Assembly (NCBI RefSeq): GCF_002902985.1
Contig: NZ_CP026167.1
Location: 3,906,001 to 3,970,000, forward strand
Reading direction: 5' to 3'
DNA length: 64,000 nt
Source of the DNA: Leclercia sp. LSNIH1
Lineage (GTDB): Bacteria > Pseudomonadota > Gammaproteobacteria > Enterobacterales > Enterobacteriaceae
Shown here: in pieces, positions 41,609-51,232 of the stretch
How positions within the stretch are numbered: the stretch's first letter is position 1
How the letters are laid out: the number at the start of each line of letters is the position of its first letter
Made by a program: the position numbers and the translations under genes
The notes under the pieces: model-generated
The model's input: only the letters and a program-made list of their open reading frames with translations
What the model was told of the DNA's origin: nothing
Databases searched by the model: none

Positions 41609-42562
41609 TTACTGGCTGGACGTCATGACCAGCGGCGTGCTCTGTGCGCCGATACCGACATTCACCGGCATCCCCGACCGGCGCTCCAGCGCCCCGCTAG
41701 CCTTCACGGCATCCACATCCGCGCCGTTGAGCTGGGCGCGTAACCCTGCGGTCATCGGTAGCGGCACCTTATTTGTCGATTCAAACTCCGCACGATTACG
41801 GGACAGCGGCTCATGCACTTCGACCCAACGACTGCCGTCCGGCTCGGTGGTGACTTTAATCGGCTGATCGATAAGCTGCACGCGCGTCCCGACCGGAACA
41901 TTATCGAAGAGGTATTTGATATCGTCGTTGCGCAGACGAATGCAGCCCTGGCTCACGCGCAGCCCGATCCCAAAGTTTGAATTGGTGCCATGAATTGCGT
42001 AAAGCCTGCCGATATAGAGCGCATACAGCCCCATCGGGTTGTCCGGCCCCGCAGGTACAAACGCGGGCAGAGTCTTGCCCTCTTTGGCGTAAGCCCGACG
42101 GGTGTTTGGGGTTGGCGTCCAGGTGGGCCCGTCCTGCTTGCGCTCGACGGCGGTTACCCAGTTACGCGGCGTCTCGCGCCCGGCTTCGCCGATACCGATG
42201 GGGAAGATCTCAACGGTGCTACCCCCTGGCGGGTAATAATAGAGGCGCATCTCCGCCACGTTGACCACAATCCCCTCACGCACGGTTGCGGGGAGGATGA
42301 GCTGTTGCGGCACTACCAGCTGTGTACCGGGTTGAGGCAAAAACGGATCAACGCCCGGGTTCGCCTCCAGCATATTACTGAGCCCCTGCCCGTACTGGGC
42401 CGCAAACGCCTCCAGCGGCAGTTTGTTGTCCTGCGGAACGGTGATCACCTGCGAGGCTCCCACCAGACGACTCCCTTCAGGCGGCAACGGATAACTCACC
42501 GCCAGCGCATGCTGACTGACCAATAAAGCAGCGATAAAGCCCAACTTCATTATACGACGCAT
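41609..42562 (-). CDS. ldtA: L,D-transpeptidase LdtA (ErfK)
   Basis: 317 residues from the start at 42560-42562 (a longer frame starts at 42634 but lacks a signal peptide). Signal peptide [22 protein letters not shown] LysM-like segment (about 40-90) precedes the YkuD catalytic domain with HGTN at 191-194 and SQGCIRLRN, catalytic Cys207. Ldt enzymes of this group attach Braun lipoprotein to peptidoglycan meso-diaminopimelate. It ends at the shared terminator. The C-terminal 30 residues differ from E. coli. Confidence 0.95.
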   Translation of the reverse strand: MRRIMKLGFIAALLVSQHALAVSYPLPPEGSRLVGASQVITVPQDNKLPLEAFAAQYGQGLSNMLEANPGVDPFLPQPGTQLVVPQQLILPATVREGIVVNVAEMRLYYYPPGGSTVEIFPIGIGEAGRETPRNWVTAVERKQDGPTWTPTPNTRRAYAKEGKTLPAFVPAGPDNPMGLYALYIGRLYAIHGTNSNFGIGLRVSQGCIRLRNDDIKYLFDNVPVGTRVQLIDQPIKVTTEPDGSRWVEVHEPLSRNRAEFESTNKVPLPMTAGLRAQLNGADVDAVKASGALERRSGMPVNVGIGAQSTPLVMTSSQ

Positions 42563-42799
42563 TATTCCCTTCCTCTGTCGCTCCGCGTATCTGACAAGCA
42601 TAGCCCTGTTGCTGTGTTTATCGCCAGTTAACAAACCATCATTTCAATGAATATCACCCGTTTACCTCACGCGGGGATAAAATCGTTTTCACCCGTCCGC
42701 TGTCGCGGTAGTCTCATACCCGTCGCCGTTTCAGGGCGACCGCAACGTGAGCGATATTCTTTCTAATACCTATAAAAAATAACGTCAGACAGGATCACT

Positions 42800-44110
42800 A
42801 TGGATACCACCCTCGCCTCCTCGTCCCCCGACGGGGCTATACCATCGCTGCATCGCGCGCGCCGCGCGGCCCTCGGCAGTTTTGCCGGTGCGGTAGTCGA
42901 CTGGTACGATTTTTTGCTCTACGGCATTACCGCCGCGCTGGTTTTTAACCGTGAGTTTTTCCCGCAGATCGATCCGGCGATGGGCACCCTCGCCGCCTTT
43001 GCCACCTTTGGCGTCGGTTTTTTGTTCCGCCCGCTGGGCGGGGTGATTTTCGGCCATTTCGGCGACAAGCTGGGCCGCAAGCGAATGCTGATGCTGACGG
43101 TCTGGATGATGGGCATCGCCACAGCGCTGATTGGTCTCCTCCCCTCTTTTGCCGTTATTGGCTGGTGGGCACCGGTTCTGCTGGTGACCCTGCGGGCCGT
43201 GCAGGGTTTTGCCGTCGGCGGCGAATGGGGTGGCGCCGCGCTGCTGTCCGTTGAAAGCGCCCCGGCACGGAAAAAAGCCTTCTATAGCAGCGGGGTACAG
43301 GTGGGCTATGGCGTAGGTCTGTTGCTTTCTACCGGGCTGGTGTCGCTGATCAGCACGCTGACCACCGATAAACAGTTCCTGAGCTGGGGCTGGCGCATCC
43401 CGTTCCTTTTCAGCATTGTGCTGGTGCTGGGGGCACTGTGGGTGCGTAACAGGATGGATGAGTCTGCCGAGTTCGAGCAGCAGCGGCAACAACCCGCAGA
43501 GAAGCGTCGCCTGCCGGTGATGGACGCGCTGATCCGTCATCCGGCCGCGTTTTTGAAAATTATCGCCCTGCGCCTGTGCGAGCTGCTGACCATGTATATC
43601 GTCACGGCTTTTGCGCTGAGCTACTCCACCCAGAATCTCGGCCTGCCCCGGGAGCTGTTTTTGAATATCGGCCTGCTGGTGGGGGGCATCAGTTTTCTCA
43701 CTATTCCCTGTTTTGCCTGGCTGGCGGACCGGTTTGGCCGCCGTCGGGTCTATATCACCGGGGCGTTAACGGGCGCATTGAGTACCTTCCCGTTCTTTAT
43801 GGCCCTCGAAGCCCAGTCCGTTATCTGGATTGTGGTGTTTGCCATTTTGCTGGCGAATATCGCCCATGACATGGTGGTGTGTGTCCAGCAGCCGATGTTC
43901 ACTGAGATGTTTGGCGCAAGTTACCGCTACAGTGGCGCCGGGGTTGGCTATCAGGTGGCGAGCGTAGTAGGCGGCGGTTTTACGCCGTTTATTGCCGCCG
44001 CGCTGGTGACCTTCTCCGGCGGTGACTGGCACAGCGTGGCGATCTACCTGCTGGCCGGGTGCCTGCTCTCCGCCGCCACCTGCCTGGTGATGAAACCGGC
44101 CGCTACCTGA
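42800..44110 (+). CDS. shiA: Shikimate/proton symporter ShiA
   Basis: 436 residues, twelve membrane helices of the metabolite:H+ symporter branch of MFS. Signature GHFGDKLGRKRMLMLTVW lies in the loop between helices 2 and 3; the second half carries LADRFGRRRVYITG. ShiA imports shikimate and dehydroshikimate. N-terminal RARRAALGSFAGAVVDWYDF matches E. coli ShiA. It precedes amn, as in E. coli. Confidence 0.95.
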   Translation: MDTTLASSSPDGAIPSLHRARRAALGSFAGAVVDWYDFLLYGITAALVFNREFFPQIDPAMGTLAAFATFGVGFLFRPLGGVIFGHFGDKLGRKRMLMLTVWMMGIATALIGLLPSFAVIGWWAPVLLVTLRAVQGFAVGGEWGGAALLSVESAPARKKAFYSSGVQVGYGVGLLLSTGLVSLISTLTTDKQFLSWGWRIPFLFSIVLVLGALWVRNRMDESAEFEQQRQQPAEKRRLPVMDALIRHPAAFLKIIALRLCELLTMYIVTAFALSYSTQNLGLPRELFLNIGLLVGGISFLTIPCFAWLADRFGRRRVYITGALTGALSTFPFFMALEAQSVIWIVVFAILLANIAHDMVVCVQQPMFTEMFGASYRYSGAGVGYQVASVVGGGFTPFIAAALVTFSGGDWHSVAIYLLAGCLLSAATCLVMKPAAT

Positions 44111-44183
44111 TCTCACTTTTGTTTCACATACAGGTGACATACTATCGGGTAACGCCGTACACCTGTGGAACAAGGAGACAGAG

Positions 44184-45638
44184 ATGAATAATAAGGACTC
44201 CAGCCTGACCCCGGCTCAGGCACTGGACATGCTGGATGCGCTGTACGATCAGGCGGTTAACGCCCTGCGCAGCGCCATCGGCGACTATATCAAAGACGGA
44301 ACGCTCCCCGATGCCGAGGCCAGAATGAATGGCCTCTTTGTTTATCCGTCACTCTCCGTGACCTGGGATGGCAGCGCCACCAATACGCCGAAGACCCGCG
44401 CCTATGCGCGATTCACCCACGCTGGCTGCTACTCCACCACGGTCACCCGTCCGACGCTGTTCCGCCCTTACCTGGAGGAGCAGCTGACGCTGCTGTATCA
44501 GGATTACGGTGCCCATATCACCGTGGAGCCCTCGCGCCATGAGATCCCCTACCCGTACGTTATCGATGGCTCAGAGCTGACCCTGGACCGCTCCATGAGC
44601 GCGGGCTTAACGCGCCATTTCCCGACCACCGAGCTTTCGCAGATCGGCGATGAGACCGCAGACGGGATCTACCATCCGGCGGAGTTTTCCCCGCTGTCGC
44701 ACTTTGATGCCCGCCGGGTCGATTTTTCGCTGGCGCGCCTGCGACACTACACTGGCACCCCCGCCGAACACTTTCAGCCATTTGTGCTGTTCACCAACTA
44801 CACCCGTTACGTGGATGAGTTTGTCCGCTGGGGCTGTAGCCAGATCCTCGATCCCAACAGCCCCTATATTGCTCTCTCCTGCGCGGGCGGGATCTGGATC
44901 ACCGCCGAAACCGAAGCGCCTGAGCAGGCCATTTCTGACCTGGCGTGGAAAAAACACCAGATGCCCGCCTGGCACCTGGTCACCGCCGACGGTCAGGGCA
45001 TCACCCTGATTAACATTGGCGTGGGCCCGTCGAACGCCAAAACCATCTGCGACCACCTCGCCGTGCTACGCCCGGACGTCTGGCTGATGATTGGTCACTG
45101 CGGCGGCCTGCGTGAGAGCCAGTTGATTGGCGATTACGTGCTCGCCCACGCCTATCTGCGTGACGACCATGTGCTGGATGCGGTGTTGCCGCCGGACATT
45201 CCGATCCCAAGCATCGCCGAAGTGCAGCGGGCGCTGTACGACGCCACCAAAGAGGTGAGCGGCATGCCGGGAGAAGAAGTTAAGCAGCGGTTGCGCACCG
45301 GCACGGTTGTTACCACTGACGACCGTAACTGGGAGCTGCGCTACTCGGCCTCGGCGCTGCGCTTTAACCTGAGCCGCGCGGTGGCGATTGATATGGAGAG
45401 CGCCACCATCGCCGCTCAGGGTTACCGCTTCCGCGTACCCTACGGCACTCTGCTCTGCGTCTCCGACAAGCCGCTGCACGGGGAAATTAAACTTCCCGGC
45501 CAGGCAAACCGTTTTTACGAGGGGGCGATCTCCGAGCATCTGCAGATTGGCATTCGCGCTATCGATCTGCTGCGCGCCGAAGGGGATAAATTGCACTCGC
45601 GTAAACTGCGTACCTTTAACGAGCCGCCGTTCCGCTGA
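44184..45638 (+). CDS. amn: AMP nucleosidase Amn
   Basis: 484 residues, exactly the E. coli length. Amn splits AMP to adenine and ribose-5-phosphate and helps set cellular AMP. The catalytic phosphorylase-like domain is C-terminal (IGHCGGLRESQLIGDYVLA near 305, then AIDMESATIAAQGYRFRVPY near 395). A GGAGACAGAG ribosome site precedes the ATG. At 44122-44141 the minus strand has two TGTSA units eleven bases apart, resembling a Pho box; PhoB control of amn is known in E. coli, so this is a plausible but weak site. E. coli yeeN would follow; here an aminopeptidase does. Confidence 0.96.
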   Translation: MNNKDSSLTPAQALDMLDALYDQAVNALRSAIGDYIKDGTLPDAEARMNGLFVYPSLSVTWDGSATNTPKTRAYARFTHAGCYSTTVTRPTLFRPYLEEQLTLLYQDYGAHITVEPSRHEIPYPYVIDGSELTLDRSMSAGLTRHFPTTELSQIGDETADGIYHPAEFSPLSHFDARRVDFSLARLRHYTGTPAEHFQPFVLFTNYTRYVDEFVRWGCSQILDPNSPYIALSCAGGIWITAETEAPEQAISDLAWKKHQMPAWHLVTADGQGITLINIGVGPSNAKTICDHLAVLRPDVWLMIGHCGGLRESQLIGDYVLAHAYLRDDHVLDAVLPPDIPIPSIAEVQRALYDATKEVSGMPGEEVKQRLRTGTVVTTDDRNWELRYSASALRFNLSRAVAIDMESATIAAQGYRFRVPYGTLLCVSDKPLHGEIKLPGQANRFYEGAISEHLQIGIRAIDLLRAEGDKLHSRKLRTFNEPPFR

Positions 45639-45656
45639 TCATAAAAAAGGAAAGTT

Positions 45657-47429
45657 ATGCAAACCACCTCACCCCTATCCACCCTGCGCCAGTGGCTGGA
45701 GACCCAGGCGCTGGATGGCATTATCGTCCCCCGCGCCGATGCCTTTCAGAGCGAATATTGCCACCCTCATGACGATATTCTCGCCTGGCTGACCGGCTTT
45801 GACGGCTCGGCGGGACACGCCCTGATCCTGCGCGATCGCGCCCTGCTGTTTGTTGATGGACGCTATCAGGTTCAGGCCCGGGAACAGGTTAATCTGGCCG
45901 AGATTGAGATCCTGCATCTGCACAACGATCCGCTGGCAGACTGGTTACAGCAGAACATGAAGCCCGGGGCGCGTATCGCCTTTGAAGCGATGCTGATGAC
46001 CCATACCCAGTATGAAGCACTCAATGCCAGTCACTGTGAGCTTGTCGCCCTGAATGCATCGCCGTTTGATACCCTCTGGCAGGATCGTCCGGCCCCGCCT
46101 GCGGGTGCCATCCGCGAAATGCCGGTGGAGATCAGCGGTGAAAGCAGTACCGACAAGCGCCAGCGCGTTGCTGCCATTCTGGCAGAACAGCACGCCGATT
46201 ATCTGGCCATCACCCAGCCGGATAACATCGCCTGGCTGTTGAACGTACGCGGCAGCGATATTCCGACGAGCCCGGTACCGAACTCGTTTGCCCTGTTGAG
46301 CCGCGACGGCGCGGTGACGTGGTTTGTCACGCCTGAAAAAACCCGCGCGCTTCCTCCCGCGCTGCTGGAGAGCCTGACGCTGGCGCCTGAATCCGATTTT
46401 CTGTCGCAAAGCCAGCAGCTGTGCGCCGGTAAGCGCGTGATGGTGGATGCCGATTCCGCCCCTGTCGCCCTGCGCTTTGCCGTAGAGCCGCAGGGGGAGA
46501 TTCTCTGGCACGCTGACCCGATCACCGCGATAAAAGCGTACAAAAACCCGATTGAGCTGGCGGGCTACCGCGACAGCCACCATCAGGATGGCGTGGCATG
46601 GGTCAATTTCCTGGCCTGGCTGGCGCACGAGGTGCCGCGTCGCGAAGCCTCTGGTCAACCCATTACCGAGCTGGAAGCCCAGGCGCAGCAGCTTCTCTTC
46701 CGTCAGCAGCGACCGGGCTTTATCGAGCAGAGTTTTGCCACTATCTCCGCCTCTGGCAGCAATGCGGCGATGTGCCATTACCACGCCAGCGAGCAGACTA
46801 ATGCGGCTATCACCCGCAATCATTTTTACCTCAATGATTCCGGCGGGCAGTATCACAACGGCACGACCGACGCCACGCGCACGCTGGCTTTCGGGCCGCT
46901 GAGCGACCAGTGCCGTCTGCATTACACCGCCGTGCTAAAAGGCTTTCTCTCGCTTATTTCCCTGCAATTCCCGTCCGGAACCTGCGGGCATCAGATCGAT
47001 GCGTTCGCGCGGCGTGAGCTGTGGGGGCTGGGGCTCGATTTTGATCACGGCACCGGACATGGCGTGGGTCATCAGCTGCTGATCCATGAAAATCCGCAGC
47101 GTATCGCGAAGAAGGTTAACCCCTGGCCGCTGGTGGCGGGAAATATCATCACCATCGAGCCGGGCTATTACCTGGCCGATGCATATGGCATTCGCATTGA
47201 AAACCAGGTAGAGGTGGTGGAGAGCGTACCGGGCTTCTGCCGCTTTGCGTCGCTGACGCTGGTCCCCATCGACCTGAGTCAGGTGGATCTGCATCTGCTG
47301 AGCGAAAAAGAGATTAAATGGCTGGATGATTATCATCAGCAGGTGCGTGAGGCACTCTCGCCGCACGTTAACAGTGAGGCGCGCCCATGGCTGATCGCGG
47401 CCACGGCGCCTGTTCGCGTACACGGTTAA
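45657..47429 (+). CDS. Three-domain Xaa-Pro aminopeptidase (M24B)
   Basis: 590 residues, much longer than PepP. Two creatinase-type N-terminal domains (about 5-135 and 165-300) precede the pita-bread catalytic domain (about 310-560), the layout of the APP1-type aminopeptidase P found in eukaryotes and some bacteria. Metal ligands visible: Asp in YLNDSGGQY, Asp in TTDATRTLAF, His in GTGHGVGHQLL, Glu in ITIEPGYY and Glu in RIENQVEVV. It should release N-terminal residues before proline. No signal peptide. It lies 18 bases after amn with an AAAGGAAAG site, so the two may be cotranscribed. Confidence 0.9.
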   Translation: MQTTSPLSTLRQWLETQALDGIIVPRADAFQSEYCHPHDDILAWLTGFDGSAGHALILRDRALLFVDGRYQVQAREQVNLAEIEILHLHNDPLADWLQQNMKPGARIAFEAMLMTHTQYEALNASHCELVALNASPFDTLWQDRPAPPAGAIREMPVEISGESSTDKRQRVAAILAEQHADYLAITQPDNIAWLLNVRGSDIPTSPVPNSFALLSRDGAVTWFVTPEKTRALPPALLESLTLAPESDFLSQSQQLCAGKRVMVDADSAPVALRFAVEPQGEILWHADPITAIKAYKNPIELAGYRDSHHQDGVAWVNFLAWLAHEVPRREASGQPITELEAQAQQLLFRQQRPGFIEQSFATISASGSNAAMCHYHASEQTNAAITRNHFYLNDSGGQYHNGTTDATRTLAFGPLSDQCRLHYTAVLKGFLSLISLQFPSGTCGHQIDAFARRELWGLGLDFDHGTGHGVGHQLLIHENPQRIAKKVNPWPLVAGNIITIEPGYYLADAYGIRIENQVEVVESVPGFCRFASLTLVPIDLSQVDLHLLSEKEIKWLDDYHQQVREALSPHVNSEARPWLIAATAPVRVHG

Positions 47430-47443
47430 AGCACAAAGACCAG

Positions 47444-47469
47444 AAACGGTAACCTTCGGGTTACCGTTT
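47444..47469. terminator. Terminator after the aminopeptidase gene
   Basis: AAACGGTAACC (47444-47454), tetraloop TTCG, GGTTACCGTTT (47459-47469), perfect 11-bp stem with A and T flanks. It can serve both the aminopeptidase gene and the convergent sulfatase gene. Confidence 0.9.
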
Positions 47470-47507
47470 TCGGTTTACCGACCCATTTTCAGGGAAGCGG
47501 AAAGATG

Positions 47508-49376
47508 TTAATCACGCATATACTGGTACATTTCTGAAGCCGTCAGATTCCAGTGGCCTCCATCAAATAGTGGCATATAGCTGCCATCATCCACACCGAG
47601 TTCATCCGCGATCAGCTGATTTAATTTGTCGTTCATTTTTATGATCAGATCGCGATAGCGTTCCGGCTCTGTAGCCAGATTATGGTTTTCATCGGGATCG
47701 TTGACGATATCGAAGAGTTCAACATCGTTATTATCCAGCAATGCTTCCAGTGTCACTGGAGTATTATGCTGTTTCAGGGAGAAGTAGCGAGCAAATTTAT
47801 ACTGACCATCATTAATCATTCGGATAGCGGAGCGGTGCTTAAAATCAGGCGCTATTTTAGATATCTCTTTTTTGAACTCCTCATGGGGAAGCTTTTGGGC
47901 TGCAAGCGCTCTGAATTGTGCAGTATATTTCGCATCCATATATAAGATCATCCCATAGCAATAAAGTGAGCCAGAGCGAAGGGTATGTACACCTGCTCTT
48001 TCTGGCTGACTAAGCAGTACGCTCATATCGCGGCCTTTCCTGCCAGCCAGAACTTTACTGCGTTTTTCTATATCACATCCGGTCAGACCCACCAGCGTCG
48101 GCACTAAATCCAGATGGTTGGTTAAACTATTACAACGTTTGTTTCCCGGATAAGCGGGGTGGCGGATAATCATCGGGGTGTGAATCTGCTCTTTGTAAAC
48201 TGATGAACCTTTGCCATGCATCTGATGTGCCCCGCCTAATTCCCCATGGTCTGCGGTAAAAACGATGATGGTCTTATCGGTCAGGAGCAGATTATCCAGT
48301 TCGTTGAGAATAGCCTCAAGATGCCGGTCATTGTCGCGAATACAGTTGAAATAATAATCCAGCAATTTGCGCCAGCGGCGATCTTCGTCTGGAAACTGCC
48401 CCTCCATGACGGCCCGGGCATTCTGATACTCTTTATGTGCGGCAGGTCTTCCGGGTTCGTCAAATGGCTGGTGGCGGTTGGCCGGAAGAGGATAATCAGG
48501 CCAGCTCTGCTGATAAATTTTATTATGCGGCGGCTGTGTCGGGAGCAATGTATGATTTTCTTTATCCATTGGGCCTTTCCATTGCACTTTTTCACCCGCT
48601 TCATCAGTATCGATAAACATCACATCATGTGGATTAACCAGATTAACGGCGGCAAACCAGGGTTTGTTCTCATCATTCAGCGGGCGCCCGGTATTACGTA
48701 ACCAGCTTATCGTTTGCCCTGTGGTCACCGAGTCAAAGAAATAGCCGCCTTTACTTTTACCAATAAGATCGCCAATACCGTGATAGTCAGAAAAACCATA
48801 CTCTTCCATAATCTGGTTCAGGCGAGGCGTTGGGATTTCTGCAATATCAATATCTTCTACCGATTTCCCAGCAACAGGCTGATCGATTTCCCGTGTTAAG
48901 TGCCATTTTCCTTTGTAAGCGGAGTAGTAGCCCAGTTCACGCATCATATGACCGACGGTGCGGAGCTCAGGATCAAGATCGTAATTCATCCATGGAAAGC
49001 CAAGGTTATCAAACATGCGGGTTTGCGGCATATGTAACCCGGTATACATCACTGACCGTGAAGGTGTACAAACGTTGGCCGTATTCTGGTGATTGGTAAA
49101 AGTCACCCCTGTTTTCATCAACCGCTCACGTCCAGGCACAGGAAAGGGATAACGATCGAAAAAACGTTCCTGATCGCAGGTTATCAATAAAATGTTATAG
49201 CCTTCAGGGAGGGTTTCCGGAATTTTACCTGTAAACGGCCTATCCCAGGCAGGTTTAGTTTCAGCACAGCTCTGCGCTGCATTTCCGGTTTCTGGCAACA
49301 GACTGGCAACAACGGCAATCCCCAGGCCTTTTAATAAATCACGACGATTTTCATTTATTATATTCTTTTCTTTCAT
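47508..49376 (-). CDS. Cys-type sulfatase with twin-arginine-like leader
   Basis: 622 residues. The N-terminus has RRDLLKGLGIAVVASLLP, a Tat-like export signal, so the folded enzyme probably acts in the periplasm. The sulfatase domain begins YNILLITCDQERF; the modification motif CTPSR is at 103-107, so Cys103 would be oxidised to formylglycine. Further family motifs: YYSAYKGKWHL near 180 and FTADHGELGGAHQMHGKGS near 395. The enzyme should hydrolyse a sulfate ester; its substrate is unknown. The Tat signal is unusual for enteric arylsulfatases such as AslA. It overlaps the maturase by four bases. The C-terminus (VDDGSYMPLFDGGHWNLTAS) is not one I recognise. Confidence 0.9.
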   Translation of the reverse strand: MKEKNIINENRRDLLKGLGIAVVASLLPETGNAAQSCAETKPAWDRPFTGKIPETLPEGYNILLITCDQERFFDRYPFPVPGRERLMKTGVTFTNHQNTANVCTPSRSVMYTGLHMPQTRMFDNLGFPWMNYDLDPELRTVGHMMRELGYYSAYKGKWHLTREIDQPVAGKSVEDIDIAEIPTPRLNQIMEEYGFSDYHGIGDLIGKSKGGYFFDSVTTGQTISWLRNTGRPLNDENKPWFAAVNLVNPHDVMFIDTDEAGEKVQWKGPMDKENHTLLPTQPPHNKIYQQSWPDYPLPANRHQPFDEPGRPAAHKEYQNARAVMEGQFPDEDRRWRKLLDYYFNCIRDNDRHLEAILNELDNLLLTDKTIIVFTADHGELGGAHQMHGKGSSVYKEQIHTPMIIRHPAYPGNKRCNSLTNHLDLVPTLVGLTGCDIEKRSKVLAGRKGRDMSVLLSQPERAGVHTLRSGSLYCYGMILYMDAKYTAQFRALAAQKLPHEEFKKEISKIAPDFKHRSAIRMINDGQYKFARYFSLKQHNTPVTLEALLDNNDVELFDIVNDPDENHNLATEPERYRDLIIKMNDKLNQLIADELGVDDGSYMPLFDGGHWNLTASEMYQYMRD

Positions 49377-50539
49377 TCTCCAGACTCCGTTAATTTTACT
49401 ACCTGCGCCCGGATTTCCGGGGCAATTTTCATCACCAATGCGGGCGGCTGGTGATTTAATAGAAGCGTTCTCATGACGTTCATATAGGGTGTGATATGGC
49501 GGAAAAAAGCTAAATAGCCTTCGCAGAGGTAATTCTGTGCCTCGTTGCCCTCGGCGATAATACGGTGTTTAGGGCATCCGCCATGGCAGGCAAAGCGCCA
49601 GTGACAGTTCATACAGCGTGAGGAAAGCCGGGCCTTTTCTTGCCCAAACTGCCGTTGAAACGGCGAACTGGCCAGAACGGCCATTGAGTCCTGTTTAAGA
49701 TTGCCCAGCTTATATTCCGGTGAGACAAAGTGATCGCAGCTGTAGACATCGCCATTTTTTTCAACCAGTAAGCTCTGTCCGCAGGTCGGTTGCATTGTAC
49801 AAAGTGTTGCGGGCTGCCCTGTCCATACGCCAAGCAGGTTGTCAAAAAACTGGATAAACACCTCTCCGACATCCTGTTCCAGCCATTCATTGAAAATAGC
49901 GCACAAAAATTCCCCCCAGCCCTCTGGCGTCACTGACCAGGGAAACGCAGGTTCAACGAGAGGAATGAACTGAATATGGCGGAGGTCCAGTTTCCGGGTC
50001 AGACAACGGTAGAGGGTCTGTCCCTGAGTCTCAGACTGATGGCTGACCACCACCATGGCGTTAACCGGGACATCGTGCTGCTGAAGGCAGCGAATTGCCT
50101 GTACGACTTTTTTCCAGGAGGGCTTTCCCGCACGCGTTTTACGCCATGCGTCGTGAAGTGAAGCGGGCCCATCAATTGATAACCCCACCAGAAAATCGTT
50201 CTCTTTCAGAAAACGGGCCCACTTATCATCAAGCAGAATGCCGTTGGTTTGCAGGCTGTTGTGAATGGTTTTGTTACCACGGTAACGCTGTTGCAGCGCA
50301 ACCACCTGTTCAAAGAACGCCAGTCCACATAATGTGGGTTCACCACCTTGCCAACAAAACTCCACGCTCATAGAGGGTGTCGACGCAATGGTATTCTGGA
50401 TATAGGCTCCCAGCGTTTCGTCATCCATTACGGTACAGGCAGGACGGGACACATTATTTTTAAGATAGAAACAATAATCACATGCCACATTACAAAGATT
50501 GCCCCCTGGTTTGGCGACGGTGTTAAAATTATTACTCAT
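49373..50539 (-). CDS. Anaerobic sulfatase-maturating enzyme (radical SAM)
   Basis: 388 residues. Radical SAM motif CNVACDYC (C16, C20, C23) opens the barrel; the C-terminal SPASM region has the Cys pattern CTMQPTCGQ...CDHF and CMNCHWRFACHGGCPKHR, ligands for two more iron-sulfur clusters. Such enzymes (AtsB, AslB, ChuR) oxidise the sulfatase Cys or Ser to formylglycine without oxygen. It precedes the sulfatase on the same strand with a four-base overlap, the classic pairing. Iron-sulfur dependence suggests function under low oxygen. Confidence 0.92.
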   Translation of the reverse strand: MSNNFNTVAKPGGNLCNVACDYCFYLKNNVSRPACTVMDDETLGAYIQNTIASTPSMSVEFCWQGGEPTLCGLAFFEQVVALQQRYRGNKTIHNSLQTNGILLDDKWARFLKENDFLVGLSIDGPASLHDAWRKTRAGKPSWKKVVQAIRCLQQHDVPVNAMVVVSHQSETQGQTLYRCLTRKLDLRHIQFIPLVEPAFPWSVTPEGWGEFLCAIFNEWLEQDVGEVFIQFFDNLLGVWTGQPATLCTMQPTCGQSLLVEKNGDVYSCDHFVSPEYKLGNLKQDSMAVLASSPFQRQFGQEKARLSSRCMNCHWRFACHGGCPKHRIIAEGNEAQNYLCEGYLAFFRHITPYMNVMRTLLLNHQPPALVMKIAPEIRAQVVKLTESGE

Positions 50540-50992
50540 TACTGCTTATGCTCGTTGGTATTAATTGCAGTGATGATAAAATCATTTGTATTAATAAGAT
50601 CGTTGCCATTGTTACTAATAGTTCTGTAATTATATTATTCTTGTTTTATCTTTATTTATGTCAGCTACAAAAGCGAAGATGTTATTATCCGTTATAATTG
50701 GTGTAATTTAATAACGCCTTAATCATCTGGAAATAGAAATTTCTGGGTCGTGATGACTGTTTCTTTAAGGTGATCTATCAGGAAGCTATAAAAGCTTTCG
50801 AGGATTAAGCATTCGAAGAAAATATCAGTAAGGGTTGGAACTGACTGCGCGGGTGCTTGCCGGATGTGAAGGATTTATCTACGAGGCTGAGCTTGCGAAT
50901 AGCGGTATCAGTGAAGGAGACCATGGGGGATCAGAAACGGCCAACGGAGCGTGAAGTTCCCGACCAGGCCGCAAAAGCGACAGAGATCAAAA
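50540..50992. other. Gap upstream of the maturase with possible coding remnants
   Basis: No intact gene. The first 150 bases are AT-rich and should hold the promoter of the maturase-sulfatase pair. Between about 50836 and 50960 composition shifts to GC-rich and one frame reads as coding-like (ELTARVLAGCEGFIYEAEL), possibly the remains of a lost gene; I do not recognise it. Confidence 0.4.
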
Positions 50993-51023
50993 AACCCGGC
51001 CATCTTACTCAGATGGCCGGGTT
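50993..51023. terminator. Strong hairpin left of tRNA-Asn copy 3
   Basis: AACCCGGCCATCT (50993-51005), loop TACTC, AGATGGCCGGGTT (51011-51023): a perfect 13-bp stem. With A on the left it can terminate minus-strand transcription from tRNA-Asn copy 3. Confidence 0.8.
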
Positions 51024-51076
51024 AATCTGGCTTTAAAGCATCCTAAGAGTCACTGCGCTCTCTTAAGATTAAAATT

Positions 51077-51152
51077 TGGCTCCTCTGACTGGACTCGAAC
51101 CAGTGACATACGGATTAACAGTCCGCCGTTCTACCGACTGAACTACAGAGGA
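51077..51152 (-). tRNA. tRNA-Asn(GTT), copy 3
   Basis: 76 nt on the minus strand, identical to copies 1 and 2, with encoded CCA and anticodon GTT. It is inverted relative to the other three copies. Confidence 0.98.
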
Positions 51153-51170
51153 ATCGTGTGAACGGGGCGA

Positions 51171-51199
51171 ATATTAACGATGCCACCTGGCGTTGTCAA
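51171..51199 (-). promoter_or_regulatory. Sigma-70 promoter of tRNA-Asn copy 3
   Basis: On the minus strand TTGACA (51194-51199), 17-base spacer, TAATAT (51171-51176), same arrangement as copies 1 and 2. Confidence 0.85.
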
Positions 51200-51232
51200 A
51201 GGCAGAATGCAGATTTTGCATCGTTTGCCGAT

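Noticed and set aside
42785..43540. 251-codon minus-strand open frame inside shiA
   Set aside because: Antisense shadow of shiA, His/Gln/Arg-rich with no family pattern.
50560..50590. FNR-like sequence upstream of the sulfatase maturase gene
   Set aside because: TGAT and ATCA half-sites occur but with three bases between them instead of four, so the dyad does not fit FNR.
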